Notes under the pieces: model-generated | Database searches by the model: none | The model's input: the letters and a program-made list of their open reading frames with translations, nothing else | Told to the model about the DNA's origin: nothing | Translations under genes and position numbers: made by a program | Part shown: in pieces, positions 45,667 through 54,790 of the stretch | How positions within the stretch are numbered: the stretch's first letter is position 1 | Layout: each line of letters begins with the position of its first letter | Origin: Microbulbifer guangxiensis | GTDB taxonomy: Bacteria; Pseudomonadota; Gammaproteobacteria; Pseudomonadales; Cellvibrionaceae | Direction: 5' to 3' | Assembly: GCF_021729075.1 (NCBI RefSeq) | Contig: NZ_JAJSAQ010000006.1 | Span: 1 to 64,000 of the forward strand | Length of the DNA stretch: 64,000 nucleotides

Positions 45667-47421
45667 ATGATGGCAAGGATGCGCGCAAGCAATTTTCTCC
45701 CCAGTTGGCTGAAGCGCTACCGGGCCCAGTGGCTCGGCAGGGACGCTGTGGCTGCGCTGGTGGCCACCATGATGCTGGTGCCGCAGGCGCTGGCCTATGC
45801 TGCCCTCGCCGGACTGCCACCCCATCTCGGCCTCTATGCCAGCCTGTTGCCGCTGGTGGGTTATGCCATGTTCGGTTCCAGTTCGGCCCTGTCGGTGGGA
45901 CCGGTGGCCGTGCTGGCGCTGATGACGGCCTCGGCCCTGTCGTCCATTGCCGCCCCGGGCACCGCCGATTACATCACTGGTGCGGTCATACTGGCCGCGC
46001 TCACCGGCGTTTTCTCTTTCGCCATGGGCTTGCTGCGCCTCGGCGCCCTCTCCAACCTGCTCAGCCACCCGGTCATCAACGGCTTTGTCTCCGGCGCCGC
46101 AACCCTGATCATCATCGGCCAGATCGGGCCCCTGCTCGGCGTCCCCACCGATGGCGATACCGCCTTTATCATCCTGCTGCATTCCGTCGAGGAGCTGCCG
46201 GAGTCGAGCCCCCTCACCAGCGCCATCGGGCTGACATCCCTGGCATTACTGCTCGGCGCCCGCCTTGGACTCGCCCCACTGCTGGTGCGGCTGGGTTCTT
46301 CCGCGGGCACTGCTCGGCTGCTGGCTCGGCTGGCGCCGATGCTGCTGGTGCTGGGCGCCATCGCCCTGACCTACTTCCTGGAATGGGACCGGAAGATCGA
46401 CGTCGTGGGTGCCATCCCCTCCGGCCTGCCCGAATTCGGTCTGCCAACCTTCGAGTGGCGTCTCACCTTCCCGCTGCTGCTGCCAGCGCTGATCATCGCC
46501 CTGCTGGGCTTCGTGGAAAGCCTGTCCATTGCCCACGCCATCGCCCTGCGCCGCCGTGAGCGGCTGGACGCCAATGCGGAACTGCGTGGACTGGGCGCCG
46601 CCAACCTGTTCAGTGCCGTGTCCGGGGGCTTCACCGTCACCGGCAGCTTTGCCCGCACCGCCATCAACGAGGAAGCCGGGGCGAAATCGCCCATGAGTGG
46701 GATTTTCGCTGCCGGGCTGATGGTCCTGGTGCTGATCTTCCTGACCGGACTTTTCCAGCAATTGCCGCTGACGGTACTGGCCGCCACCATCATCGTGGCC
46801 TCCCTCAGCCTGATCGATGTGCGGGGCTTTATCCGCAACTGGCGCTACGACCGCACGGATGGCATTGCCATGGCCGGGACCTTCCTCGGGGTTTTGCTGT
46901 TTGGTGTGGAAGCAGGTATCGGCATCGGCATCGGGCTCTCTTTTGCCACCCTGATCTGGCGCAGCAGCAGACCCCACATCGCGGTGGTCGGGCGCCTGCC
47001 CGGCACAGAACAATTCCGCAATGTGCTGCGGCACACGGTCAAGACCCAGCCGGGCCTGCTGTTCCTGCGCATCGATGAGAGCCTGTTTTTCAGCAACATC
47101 AGCGCTGTGGAGGATCGCCTGCTGAGCGAGCTGAAGCGCCACCCGGATACCCGTGAGCTGGTGCTGATCCTGTCTTCCGTGAGCCGTATCGACGGCACCG
47201 CCCTGGAGCGCCTGCAGCAGATCAACCGGGACCTGGCCGAACGGGAGATCCGCCTGCACCTGGCCGAGGCCAAGGGGCCGGTACTGGATCGGCTGAGTCG
47301 TTCCAGGTTCCTGAGCGAGCTCACCGGCCGAGTGTTCCTGTCGTCCTATATTGCCGAACTGGCCCTGAGACACGAGGAGCAGGAAAACCGCAACCCGGGC
47401 CCAGCGGCGGGGCAGGCCTGA
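45667..47421 (+). CDS. SulP family anion transporter with STAS domain (second copy)
   Basis: A 584-residue SulP transporter, clearly a paralogue of the one at 40869-42611: the same signature (PQALAYAALAGLPPHLGLYASLLPLVGYAMFGSSSALSVGPVAV) and a C-terminal STAS domain at about 450-555. It has about 12 to 14 helices. The anion is unknown; sulfate or sulfite would fit the sulfur context. It is on the plus strand after the permease pair, separated by 330 bases, so it may have its own promoter. Confidence 0.92.
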   Translation: MMARMRASNFLPSWLKRYRAQWLGRDAVAALVATMMLVPQALAYAALAGLPPHLGLYASLLPLVGYAMFGSSSALSVGPVAVLALMTASALSSIAAPGTADYITGAVILAALTGVFSFAMGLLRLGALSNLLSHPVINGFVSGAATLIIIGQIGPLLGVPTDGDTAFIILLHSVEELPESSPLTSAIGLTSLALLLGARLGLAPLLVRLGSSAGTARLLARLAPMLLVLGAIALTYFLEWDRKIDVVGAIPSGLPEFGLPTFEWRLTFPLLLPALIIALLGFVESLSIAHAIALRRRERLDANAELRGLGAANLFSAVSGGFTVTGSFARTAINEEAGAKSPMSGIFAAGLMVLVLIFLTGLFQQLPLTVLAATIIVASLSLIDVRGFIRNWRYDRTDGIAMAGTFLGVLLFGVEAGIGIGIGLSFATLIWRSSRPHIAVVGRLPGTEQFRNVLRHTVKTQPGLLFLRIDESLFFSNISAVEDRLLSELKRHPDTRELVLILSSVSRIDGTALERLQQINRDLAEREIRLHLAEAKGPVLDRLSRSRFLSELTGRVFLSSYIAELALRHEEQENRNPGPAAGQA

Positions 47422-47462
47422 ACCCCGGGATCCGGTTTGCAGTCCTGTACCCATGGGAGCGA

Positions 47463-47482
47463 TACTGGCAAAATATACAGTA
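47463..47482 (+). promoter_or_regulatory. LexA (SOS) box candidate upstream of the UvrD-like helicase
   Basis: The 20 bases start TACTG and end TATACAGTA, with GCAAAA between. They differ from the E. coli consensus at four inner positions; the right half is perfect. It lies 21 bases before the ATG at 47504, so it overlaps an in-frame upstream start (47453) and makes that start unlikely. Confidence 0.55.
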
Positions 47483-47503
47483 TTTGAGCGACCCCCACGG
47501 ACC

Positions 47504-49732
47504 ATGGCCGAACTCACCCCCACACTCACCGATGAGCAGCAGGCAATCGCCGATCACCCCGGGGGACATGCCAAGATCATCGCCGTGGCCGGCTCAGGCA
47601 AGACCACGGCGCTGCTGCATTATGTGAAAAACCGGCTCGCCGCCGGAGTAGCGCCGCAACGCATACTGGTGCTGATGTATAACCGCAGCGCGCGGGAGGA
47701 CTTTGCCCGACGGCTGGGCGCGCTGGTGGACGGCCCGGCACCCACGGTGCAGACATTCCACAGCCTCGGCTACCGGCTCTACCAGCGCATGATCGCCAAC
47801 GGCCATATTGCACCAGCGAAGCTCTCACCCCTGCCCCAGTCCGTGATCCAGCTGCAGATATGGCGCGCCATCGAGGCCTGCGCACCGCCGGAGGAGCTGG
47901 AGGATATCCGCGCGCGCAAACAGTCCGAAGTGGAAGCAGCTGAGTTCTTCATCGACTACACCAAGACGATCCTGAGTGGCGACCTGAGCGCCTTTCAGGA
48001 ATTGAAACTCGGCGACGAGTACCTGTACTTCCTCAAGGTCTTCCGCGCATTCGAGGACTGGCGGCGCAGCCAGCAGGCAGTGACCTACGCCGATCTGATT
48101 TACGACCCGGCCATCCTGCTGAGCCTGTGCCCCGACATTGCCGAACAGTACGGCAGTTACTTCGAGGACATCCTGGTGGACGAGTACCAGGACATCAATG
48201 CCATTCAGCATTTCCTGCTCCAGGTGATCTATGGCAAATCCGGCAATGTCATCGCCATCGGCGACCCGGACCAGACCATCTACGAATGGCGGGGCTCCAA
48301 ACCGGCCTACCTGTTGCGCTACTTCGATGGGGATTTCCCACCTTCAAACGTATACCAGCTGAGCCGCACCTTTCGCTATGGCCACGAGCTCTCGCTCGCG
48401 GCCAACCACTTCATCCAGCACAACCGCGAGCGCGCGGACATTCTCTGCATTTCGCCCGAAAACGGGCCGGAGACCCGGGTGCAGTTACAGGCGACCGACA
48501 ATGAGCCGCGCTGGCTGGTGGAACACCTGCGCCGCATTCAGAAACAGGGCGGCAAACTGGCAGGCGTCGCCATCCTGGTGCGGCTCTGGTCGGTGGCAGC
48601 CCCCATCGAACTGGCGCTGCTGGCGGCGAATATTCCCTACCATTCCGCCAACCGCAACACGGTACTGTCGCGCCGGGAGCTGCGGCCACTGTTCTGGAGC
48701 CTCAACATCGCCTCTGGCCGCTTCGCCGAATTGCCCCCGCAGCGCCGTCGCATCGGGCTATACGAGTGGCTCACAGCCCCACACATCCGCATTCCCCGCC
48801 GGGTGCTGGAACCCCTGTGCGAAACACTGGCCCGGCAGGACAGCGACTGGGGCCAGCGCCTCTATGAACTGGTCCCGGCGGACCTGAGCCAGGCCCAGGC
48901 CAAACGCCTCAAGCAGCGGGCGGCACTGCTGCGGGAGTGCGAGCGCTGGCGTGGTACCGCAGGGGAACTATTGCGCCGGCAACTGGGGGAGCTGGATTAT
49001 ATCAGCGGCATTGCCGACGACAGTTTCACGAGGCAGCAGGGGGAGGAACGCCAACAGACGGTGCTCGCCTTCTGCCAGTTTCTGGACCGGCTGCGGCAAC
49101 CGCCGGCAGAGGCGCTGGCACACCTGCAGGAGTTACAGCGCCAGCACCGGGAGGGCGAACAGGGGGCAGCGGATGCAGTCCAGATCACCACCATGCACCA
49201 GGCCAAGGGGCTGGAGTGGGACCGGGTCATCCTTCCGTCCCTCAACCAGCACAACATGCCCTACCAACCCCAGCGGGATTTCTCCACCCCCGCCTCACTG
49301 GAGAGTGAGCGCCGCCTGCTCTACGTGGCCATGACCCGGGCCAGGCGGGAACTGCTGCTGCTCACGCCCGCCACAACCGCAAAACCTGCCAGTGAGGACG
49401 ATGCCCAGCGGCCTTCCCTGTTTATCGGGGAGATGCAGTTACCGCTCTGCCGCAACCTGAGTTCAGCACTGGCAGAGCGGCCGGAAACCCTGCACAGCCA
49501 GGTACCTGTGAGCCGGCTCGGGCTGCGCTATCTGGAAACGCTGGGTTACTCACCGGAAGTAGAAGCTCCGATGGCCCAGGCGCGCCGGCCGGAGAGCGGA
49601 GAGAGCATCCGTCACCGCAAGCTGGGTCACGGGCGGGTGGTGAAATGGGAGGGCGAGCGGCTGGTGATCCTGTTCAGTGACAGTGTCACGCGGCGCTTTG
49701 ACTGGGACCGCCTGCAGCCGTTTTTGATCTGA
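47504..49732 (+). CDS. UvrD/Rep-family superfamily 1 helicase
   Basis: A 742-residue ATP-dependent DNA helicase that moves 3' to 5'. Motifs: AVAGSGKTTAL (Walker A, about 28-38), DEYQDINAIQ (motif II), GDPDQTIYEWRGS (motif III), MHQAKGLEWDRVILP (motif V) and YVAMTRARREL (motif VI). The C-terminal ~45 residues (HRKLGHGRVVKWEGERLVILFSDSVTRRFDWDRL) look like the Tudor-like tail of UvrD/PcrA. It is not a canonical UvrD by order of sequence, so no symbol is given. The start is set by the LexA-like box at 47463-47482, which would lie within the gene if the upstream ATG were used. Probably a repair helicase under SOS control. Confidence 0.88.
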   Translation: MAELTPTLTDEQQAIADHPGGHAKIIAVAGSGKTTALLHYVKNRLAAGVAPQRILVLMYNRSAREDFARRLGALVDGPAPTVQTFHSLGYRLYQRMIANGHIAPAKLSPLPQSVIQLQIWRAIEACAPPEELEDIRARKQSEVEAAEFFIDYTKTILSGDLSAFQELKLGDEYLYFLKVFRAFEDWRRSQQAVTYADLIYDPAILLSLCPDIAEQYGSYFEDILVDEYQDINAIQHFLLQVIYGKSGNVIAIGDPDQTIYEWRGSKPAYLLRYFDGDFPPSNVYQLSRTFRYGHELSLAANHFIQHNRERADILCISPENGPETRVQLQATDNEPRWLVEHLRRIQKQGGKLAGVAILVRLWSVAAPIELALLAANIPYHSANRNTVLSRRELRPLFWSLNIASGRFAELPPQRRRIGLYEWLTAPHIRIPRRVLEPLCETLARQDSDWGQRLYELVPADLSQAQAKRLKQRAALLRECERWRGTAGELLRRQLGELDYISGIADDSFTRQQGEERQQTVLAFCQFLDRLRQPPAEALAHLQELQRQHREGEQGAADAVQITTMHQAKGLEWDRVILPSLNQHNMPYQPQRDFSTPASLESERRLLYVAMTRARRELLLLTPATTAKPASEDDAQRPSLFIGEMQLPLCRNLSSALAERPETLHSQVPVSRLGLRYLETLGYSPEVEAPMAQARRPESGESIRHRKLGHGRVVKWEGERLVILFSDSVTRRFDWDRLQPFLI

Positions 49733-49761
49733 GTGCAGGCGGGTCGACTGATGCTGCCGGT

Positions 49762-50448
49762 TTACTCCAGCGAGGCACTCTCGTTTTCCACCGAGTGCGC
49801 AAACTGTTGGCTAACATTGAAAAACAGCGGGTACTCACTGCCGGATTCGGGGTCGCGCACCTGCATCTTGTCATAGACACCCTGCTGGTCGTAAACGATG
49901 GACTGCTCCAGCACTTCCAACCCCTTCAGGCGCACGAACGCCCGCAACTCGGAGGTGGTGATGGTGTGGTAGGCACTTTCCTGGGTGCGGCCGTCGCCAC
50001 TGCGCTCGATGGAGTCCATCAGGCCTTCGACCATGTAGCGGTGAAGATCCTCGCGGTCGTGCGCTTCACTTCTGCCACTGCAGACCACACCGATCATATG
50101 CGCCTCGAGGCTCATGTAGTTGTTGGCCAGTACCTCATCCACGTAGCGCAGACAGCGTTCATAGTCCGACTGCTCCACCGACTGATAGGCTTCCGGCAGT
50201 CCGGTCAGCCGGATACCGCCGTGGGGGTTGTACTCTTCAGACTCACTGTAGGCCCTGCGCAGGGCATCAAAGTCCAGCGTAAAAGAGAGCGTCTGAGCCT
50301 CCGTTAGCAGGCGCCGGTACTCGCTTGCGGGCACAGGCGGCTGGCGATCGGCCACCGTGGATTCCGGTCCCCCTGTCGGTGCCCCGGCACAGGCAGTGAG
50401 CAGGACTGCCATGGCGATGATTGCGACCGGTTTAATGATTGGGGTCAT
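49762..50448 (-). CDS. DUF4919 lipoprotein
   Basis: A 228-residue protein with a lipoprotein signal ending LLTAC (Cys about 20). The mature part matches DUF4919: FTLDFDALRRAYSESEEYNPHGG, then DYERCLRYVDEVLANNYMSLEAHMIGVVC. The family is uncharacterised. It overlaps the end of the patatin gene by 17 bases and is likely its operon partner. Confidence 0.75.
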   Translation of the reverse strand: MTPIIKPVAIIAMAVLLTACAGAPTGGPESTVADRQPPVPASEYRRLLTEAQTLSFTLDFDALRRAYSESEEYNPHGGIRLTGLPEAYQSVEQSDYERCLRYVDEVLANNYMSLEAHMIGVVCSGRSEAHDREDLHRYMVEGLMDSIERSGDGRTQESAYHTITTSELRAFVRLKGLEVLEQSIVYDQQGVYDKMQVRDPESGSEYPLFFNVSQQFAHSVENESASLE

Positions 50449-51697
50449 GCGTTGTTATCTCCGTTGCCGGTTTTTTTCGGATGCCGAACAATCCTCTGCG
50501 CTCGGACTCCTGAATTTCCACTTGCGGACGCAGGAACTCACGCAGCCGGTTCTGTTCCCACATCGCATCCTGATACCCAAGTTCGATCAGTTCGCCCAGG
50601 AAAGGTTTCTCAAAAAGGAGGTAACTGGCCGCCGATGCACCGCCTCCGGCGGTTGTTGCACCCGTTGAGCGAAACAACCAGCGCACAGCCGGGGGCAGGT
50701 AGCGCACTTTTCGACCGGCCAGCCGATCGAGGCTCTGGGAGGGCTCGATCACCGCGGAATCCACCGCGCGCAGGGGGGACAAGCCAGCCAGCTCCTTCTC
50801 GTGTACCGAATCCAGCAGCAGGTTGACCCGATCCAGGTGCTCCAGGTCACCCTCAAGACTGTCGATAAAAGCGGCGTTGAACAGCTGCCCCGCGATCTGT
50901 GCCAGTGACGGCGAGTGCCGTGGCGCCTTGGAGCGTTTCTTGCCCCAGTGCACCGGTGAGCGGTTGTCCGACACCCCCACCACGAATACCCGGTTGGCGC
51001 CCAGGTGCAGGGCCGGACTGATGGGTGCCAGCTGGCGCACAGCGCCGTCCCCGAAGTAGTCGTCACCGATCTTGACCGTGGCGAACAGCGCCGGGATGGC
51101 CGAGGAGGCCATCAGATGGTCAGCGGTAATCTCCGCGCGGGTGCCATAGCGCCGGAAACGGCGCCATTCTTTCAGCTCCTGAGCGCCCTGGAAGAAGCTG
51201 ACCGACTCCCCCTTGTTGTAGGACATGGCGTTGACACACACCGCGCGCAACCGCCCCTCGTCGATATTGCGCTGAACATTGGGAAACTTGATCGCCTCTT
51301 CAATCAATGCCCGCAGCGGCGAATTGTCCAGCAGGGCCAGCGGGCGCTGGCGGCTGACGCCCTGGTGAAACAGCGAGCGGCCGATGGTGAACATGTTGCC
51401 CAGCAGGCTGTGCCAGCTGCTGCGGTAGATACTGTCAACGGTCAGGTCCAGCCAGAGGCGGCACAGGGTATCCACCGCCTCTCGGAAAGTGCCGGGGTGG
51501 GAAGCGAGCAGCAGTGCATTGACGGCACCGGCCGAGGTGCCGCAGATGATCTGGAACGGGTTGGGGTTGGTTTCCGGGGTCAGCTCCGCCAGTGCCTTGA
51601 GCACACCGGCCTGATAAGCCGCACGCGCCCCTCCCCCGGAAAGGACCAGGGCGCTGGACTGATGGGTCAGCTTGGGAATTTCTTTCTCTGCGGTCAA
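50432..51697 (-). CDS. Patatin-like phospholipase
   Basis: A 421-residue patatin-family lipid acyl hydrolase. It has the oxyanion motif SGGGARAAYQAGV (about 20-32), nucleophile GTSAG (about 53-57) and the catalytic Asp in DGAVR (about 217). A central insert and C-terminal helical extension (about 250-421) are longer than in RssA. No signal peptide is visible, so the enzyme is probably cytoplasmic or loosely membrane-bound. It precedes the DUF4919 lipoprotein gene in the same direction. Confidence 0.9.
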   Translation of the reverse strand: MTAEKEIPKLTHQSSALVLSGGGARAAYQAGVLKALAELTPETNPNPFQIICGTSAGAVNALLLASHPGTFREAVDTLCRLWLDLTVDSIYRSSWHSLLGNMFTIGRSLFHQGVSRQRPLALLDNSPLRALIEEAIKFPNVQRNIDEGRLRAVCVNAMSYNKGESVSFFQGAQELKEWRRFRRYGTRAEITADHLMASSAIPALFATVKIGDDYFGDGAVRQLAPISPALHLGANRVFVVGVSDNRSPVHWGKKRSKAPRHSPSLAQIAGQLFNAAFIDSLEGDLEHLDRVNLLLDSVHEKELAGLSPLRAVDSAVIEPSQSLDRLAGRKVRYLPPAVRWLFRSTGATTAGGGASAASYLLFEKPFLGELIELGYQDAMWEQNRLREFLRPQVEIQESERRGLFGIRKKPATEITTHDPNH

Positions 51698-51836
51698 TGT
51701 TTCTTACCGGGAAGCGGCACCGGAGGGGCCAGGCCCTGTCCTCCAATGGTATCTTGCCCCTGCACTGTGACAAAGCCGTGCGGGGACCTCAAGGATAGCA
51801 GTCGAACGGCGCGGGCATCTGTCCGGCACCCTGCTC

Positions 51837-52838
51837 TCACCGGGCCATATCCACGACGTAGCGGCCGATACCGTGGCCCCGGTGCAGGCGCGCGAGGAAT
51901 TCCGGCGCCTGTTCCAGGGCGATATCTTCGGCGATACGATCGAGCTGTTCACCGATATACCAGTCCCCTGCCAGTTTCTCCCACACTGCCGCCTTGCGCT
52001 CGAGGGGCAGCTCCACACTATCCACGCCCAGCAGGCTGATACCGCGCAGGATGAACGGGAACACATTGGCCTGGAACTGGGCCCCCGCGGCCATGCCACA
52101 GGCAGCCACCCCGCCGCCGTAGGCGAGGGACTTGATGACATTGAACAGGGTGTCGCCGCCAACGGTATCCACCGCCCAGGCCCACAGGGGTTTGGCCATG
52201 GCCTTGCTGGCAAATGGCGCCAGGGTCTCTCGATCCAGCACTTTCCAGGCCCCGAGCCCGGTGAGGAAGTCCGCCGATTCCAGTTTTCCGGTGACTGCCG
52301 CCACCCGGAATCCCAGTTGCGCCAGCAGGGCCACGGCAATCGAGCCTACGCCGCCGGTGGCACCGGTCACCAGGACTTCGCCATCCTCGGGCCGGGCACC
52401 CGCCTCCAGCAGTTTCTCCACACACAAGCCGGCGGTGAGTCCGGCAGTGCCGAGAATCATCGACTCCCGGGCAGTGAGCCCCTGTGGCAGCCGCAGGGCC
52501 CACTGGGCCGGAATCGCAATGCGCTCGGCCAGCCCACCGGCAGTATTCATCCCCAGGTCATAGCCGGTCACCAGCAGGATTTCGCCCGGGGCGAAAGTGC
52601 CGCTGCGATCCGCCACCACCGTGCCGACAGCATCGATACCGGGGGTGTGGGGGTATTCCCGGGTAATCGCCCGGTTGCCAAAGGCGGACAGGGCATCCTT
52701 GTAGTTGAGCGAGGAGTGGGAAACCGCCAGCATCAGAGGGTTGTCCGGCAGCTGTGCCACCGGCCGCTCGACAATCTGCTGGTCGAACTTGCCGGCTGCC
52801 ACTTCCTCGACCCAGACTGCGCGAAATGTCTCTGCCAT
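51837..52838 (-). CDS. Acryloyl-CoA reductase-like quinone oxidoreductase (AcuI/YhdH family)
   Basis: A 333-residue zinc-free medium-chain dehydrogenase/reductase. The YhdH/AcuI pattern is clear: HSSLNYKDALSAFGNRAITREYPHTPGIDAVGTV, then VTGATGGVGSIAVALLAQLGFRVAAVTGK for NADPH binding. AcuI reduces acryloyl-CoA to propionyl-CoA, a step in DMSP breakdown; other substrates are possible. ATG at 52838 is chosen with GGAG seven bases upstream; an adjacent ATG (52841) is equally possible. It is divergent from nothing close and follows sohB on the same strand by about 50 bases. Confidence 0.88.
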   Translation of the reverse strand: MAETFRAVWVEEVAAGKFDQQIVERPVAQLPDNPLMLAVSHSSLNYKDALSAFGNRAITREYPHTPGIDAVGTVVADRSGTFAPGEILLVTGYDLGMNTAGGLAERIAIPAQWALRLPQGLTARESMILGTAGLTAGLCVEKLLEAGARPEDGEVLVTGATGGVGSIAVALLAQLGFRVAAVTGKLESADFLTGLGAWKVLDRETLAPFASKAMAKPLWAWAVDTVGGDTLFNVIKSLAYGGGVAACGMAAGAQFQANVFPFILRGISLLGVDSVELPLERKAAVWEKLAGDWYIGEQLDRIAEDIALEQAPEFLARLHRGHGIGRYVVDMAR

Positions 52839-52887
52839 CATCCTGCTCCCTGTCCGGTCCCCTGCCCGACTCACAGTCGCTGCGGGT

Positions 52888-54072
52888 TTACTGCGCCTGG
52901 TGCCGCCAGGCCGCCAGCCGGGAGAAGAATCGCATCAGTGCCGACTCCACTCCGGCCTGGGCCGCGAGACCCATTTTCTTGGCAATATTCTTCCGTTCCT
53001 TGTACTCCACCTGGTACAAGTCCGCATCCACGGCACGGCTGGTGAGGTATTCGTCGGAAGTTTTCAGTTCGTCCACCAGCCCCAGTTCCACCGCGCGCTG
53101 GCCGAACCACACCTCACCGGTAGCAACTTTGGCGATATCCAGCTGCGGCCGGTACTCGGCGACGAAATGCTGGAACAGTGCATGGATTTCCTCCAGGTCG
53201 CTCTGGAATTTTTCCTTACCCTGCTCCGTGTTCTCCCCAAACATGGTTACCGTGCGCTTGTACTCACCCGCGGTGAACAGTTCGAAGTCCACATCGTGGC
53301 GCTTCAGGAAACGGTTGAAATTCGGCAGCTGTGCCAGCACACCGATGGAACCCAGCATGGCAAACGGGGCGGCAAGAATCCGGTCACCGACACAGGCCAT
53401 CATGTAACCCCCGCTCGCGGCCACTTTGTCGACGGCGATGGTCAACTGGATACCCGCGTTGCGCACACGTGCCAATTGGCTCGCCGCCAGACCATAGTTC
53501 GCCACCATGCCGCCGGGACTCTCGATGCAGGCCACCACCTCGTCACCGGGTTCGGCCACCTGCAGGATCGCCGTGATCTCTTCCCGCAATTGCGCCAGGG
53601 CACTGGCCTTGATGTCACCGTCAAAATGTACGACGAACAGGCGCGCACGTTCGCCCTCCGGCTTCGCGGTAATGACGGCGTGCGAGTGGGTCTCCCCCGC
53701 CTCTGCATCGGCTTCACCCTGTTCCGGCACCGGCGTGTCGGTGGGCTCCAGGTCCTTGCGCTGCACTTTTTCCGCGGGCTTTTGCTTTTTCTCCGCTTTG
53801 TGTTTTTTTACCAGGGCTTTCTCCCGGGCTTTCTTCTCCTTCACCATCTGCTTCTGTCGATGGGCAAACTCGTGTTTGTCCATGACCGCCTGCAGCAGGG
53901 TCTCTTTCATCTGCTCATAACGATCGTTCAGGCTGGTGACGGTGATGTGCCCCTGGATACGCTCCTTGAGCTGCTCCCGGTTGGCGACCACGAAGCCCAC
54001 AACCACCAGCAGCGCAACCACGATGGTGACAACCTTGGCGAGAAACAAGCCGTATTCAATAAGAAATTCCAC
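52888..54072 (-). CDS. sohB: SohB-type signal peptide peptidase-like protease
   Basis: A 394-residue S49-family serine protease. One N-terminal membrane helix (about 8-30) is followed by a highly charged Lys/Glu segment (about 65-115), then the S49 domain: SPGGMVANYG, VDKVAASGGYMMAC (catalytic Ser), and VWFGQRAVELGLVDEL near the C-terminus. The general Lys of S49 proteases should be in the second half. SohB is periplasmic-facing in E. coli. The charged linker is longer than I would expect. Confidence 0.9.
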   Translation of the reverse strand: MEFLIEYGLFLAKVVTIVVALLVVVGFVVANREQLKERIQGHITVTSLNDRYEQMKETLLQAVMDKHEFAHRQKQMVKEKKAREKALVKKHKAEKKQKPAEKVQRKDLEPTDTPVPEQGEADAEAGETHSHAVITAKPEGERARLFVVHFDGDIKASALAQLREEITAILQVAEPGDEVVACIESPGGMVANYGLAASQLARVRNAGIQLTIAVDKVAASGGYMMACVGDRILAAPFAMLGSIGVLAQLPNFNRFLKRHDVDFELFTAGEYKRTVTMFGENTEQGKEKFQSDLEEIHALFQHFVAEYRPQLDIAKVATGEVWFGQRAVELGLVDELKTSDEYLTSRAVDADLYQVEYKERKNIAKKMGLAAQAGVESALMRFFSRLAAWRHQAQ

Positions 54073-54120
54073 TAAAGCTCCCTGTCTGTTTCTGGAGAGG
54101 TAAAAACGGTGCCGCCCGCG

Positions 54121-54771
54121 TCAGCGCCACTCCTCGAGAGCCGAGGTCGCCTGCTGGTTGAGAGGGCGGGCCAGCAGCCCAGTGTGACTGATGCGCACCT
54201 CGTAGACGGCACCATCTTCCATCGGCAGGAAAGTGGCACTGCCATAGACTGCATCGACAAACGGCAGGCGCTTGCTCACGTCCCGGAGTGATGCCCATAC
54301 ATCGACACCGTAATTGCTGCCGTTCAGCTGGTGCACCGTACGCTCCTGATTCCGCTCGTCCTGCAATGTCAGGTAACGGCCGCTGACCCGGTCAAGGCGA
54401 TAGGCGGGCTGTATTCCCCAGCGCGCCAGAGGTCCTTTCCACTTCAGCAGGCGCGCGTCCAGCTGCCACTGGTCACCACGCAATTCAAAGGTCTGGGCAA
54501 CCCCGGCATCATCGGCGAATTTGGCCTCAAAGTGCTGTTCATCCAGCTTGCGGAAAGAGAGAGTCCCGACGCTGTGCTCCTCGGCGAGGTTGCGGTAGCT
54601 GTATACGTCGGCCGCCACCAGCACGATCAGCAATGCGGCGCCCAGCAGAATCAGGCCGACGCTGCCGCGAATGAATCCGAGCAGCCAGTTGCCACCCACC
54701 AGCACGCGGCCACCCCAGAAAACCAGCAAGAGTGCCAGCACGGCAATCAGAAAGGTAATGGCGATGTACAT
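54121..54771 (-). CDS. Membrane-anchored protein of unknown function
   Basis: A 216-residue protein with two membrane helices at about 3-20 and 30-55, then a periplasmic or cytoplasmic soluble domain (about 60-216) rich in beta-strand-like segments. I recognise no family by name; similar proteins are sometimes annotated loosely as multidrug transporter components, which the sequence does not support. The ATG at 54771 is preferred because GGAG lies eight bases upstream. It lies between nudC and sohB in one direction. Confidence 0.6.
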   Translation of the reverse strand: MYIAITFLIAVLALLLVFWGGRVLVGGNWLLGFIRGSVGLILLGAALLIVLVAADVYSYRNLAEEHSVGTLSFRKLDEQHFEAKFADDAGVAQTFELRGDQWQLDARLLKWKGPLARWGIQPAYRLDRVSGRYLTLQDERNQERTVHQLNGSNYGVDVWASLRDVSKRLPFVDAVYGSATFLPMEDGAVYEVRISHTGLLARPLNQQATSALEEWR

Positions 54772-54790
54772 GCAGATCTCCGGTTTATTA

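Noticed and set aside
46246..47529. 427-codon minus-strand open frame over the second SulP gene
   Set aside because: Antisense shadow of a clear transporter gene; rich in Gln, His and Arg as such shadows usually are.
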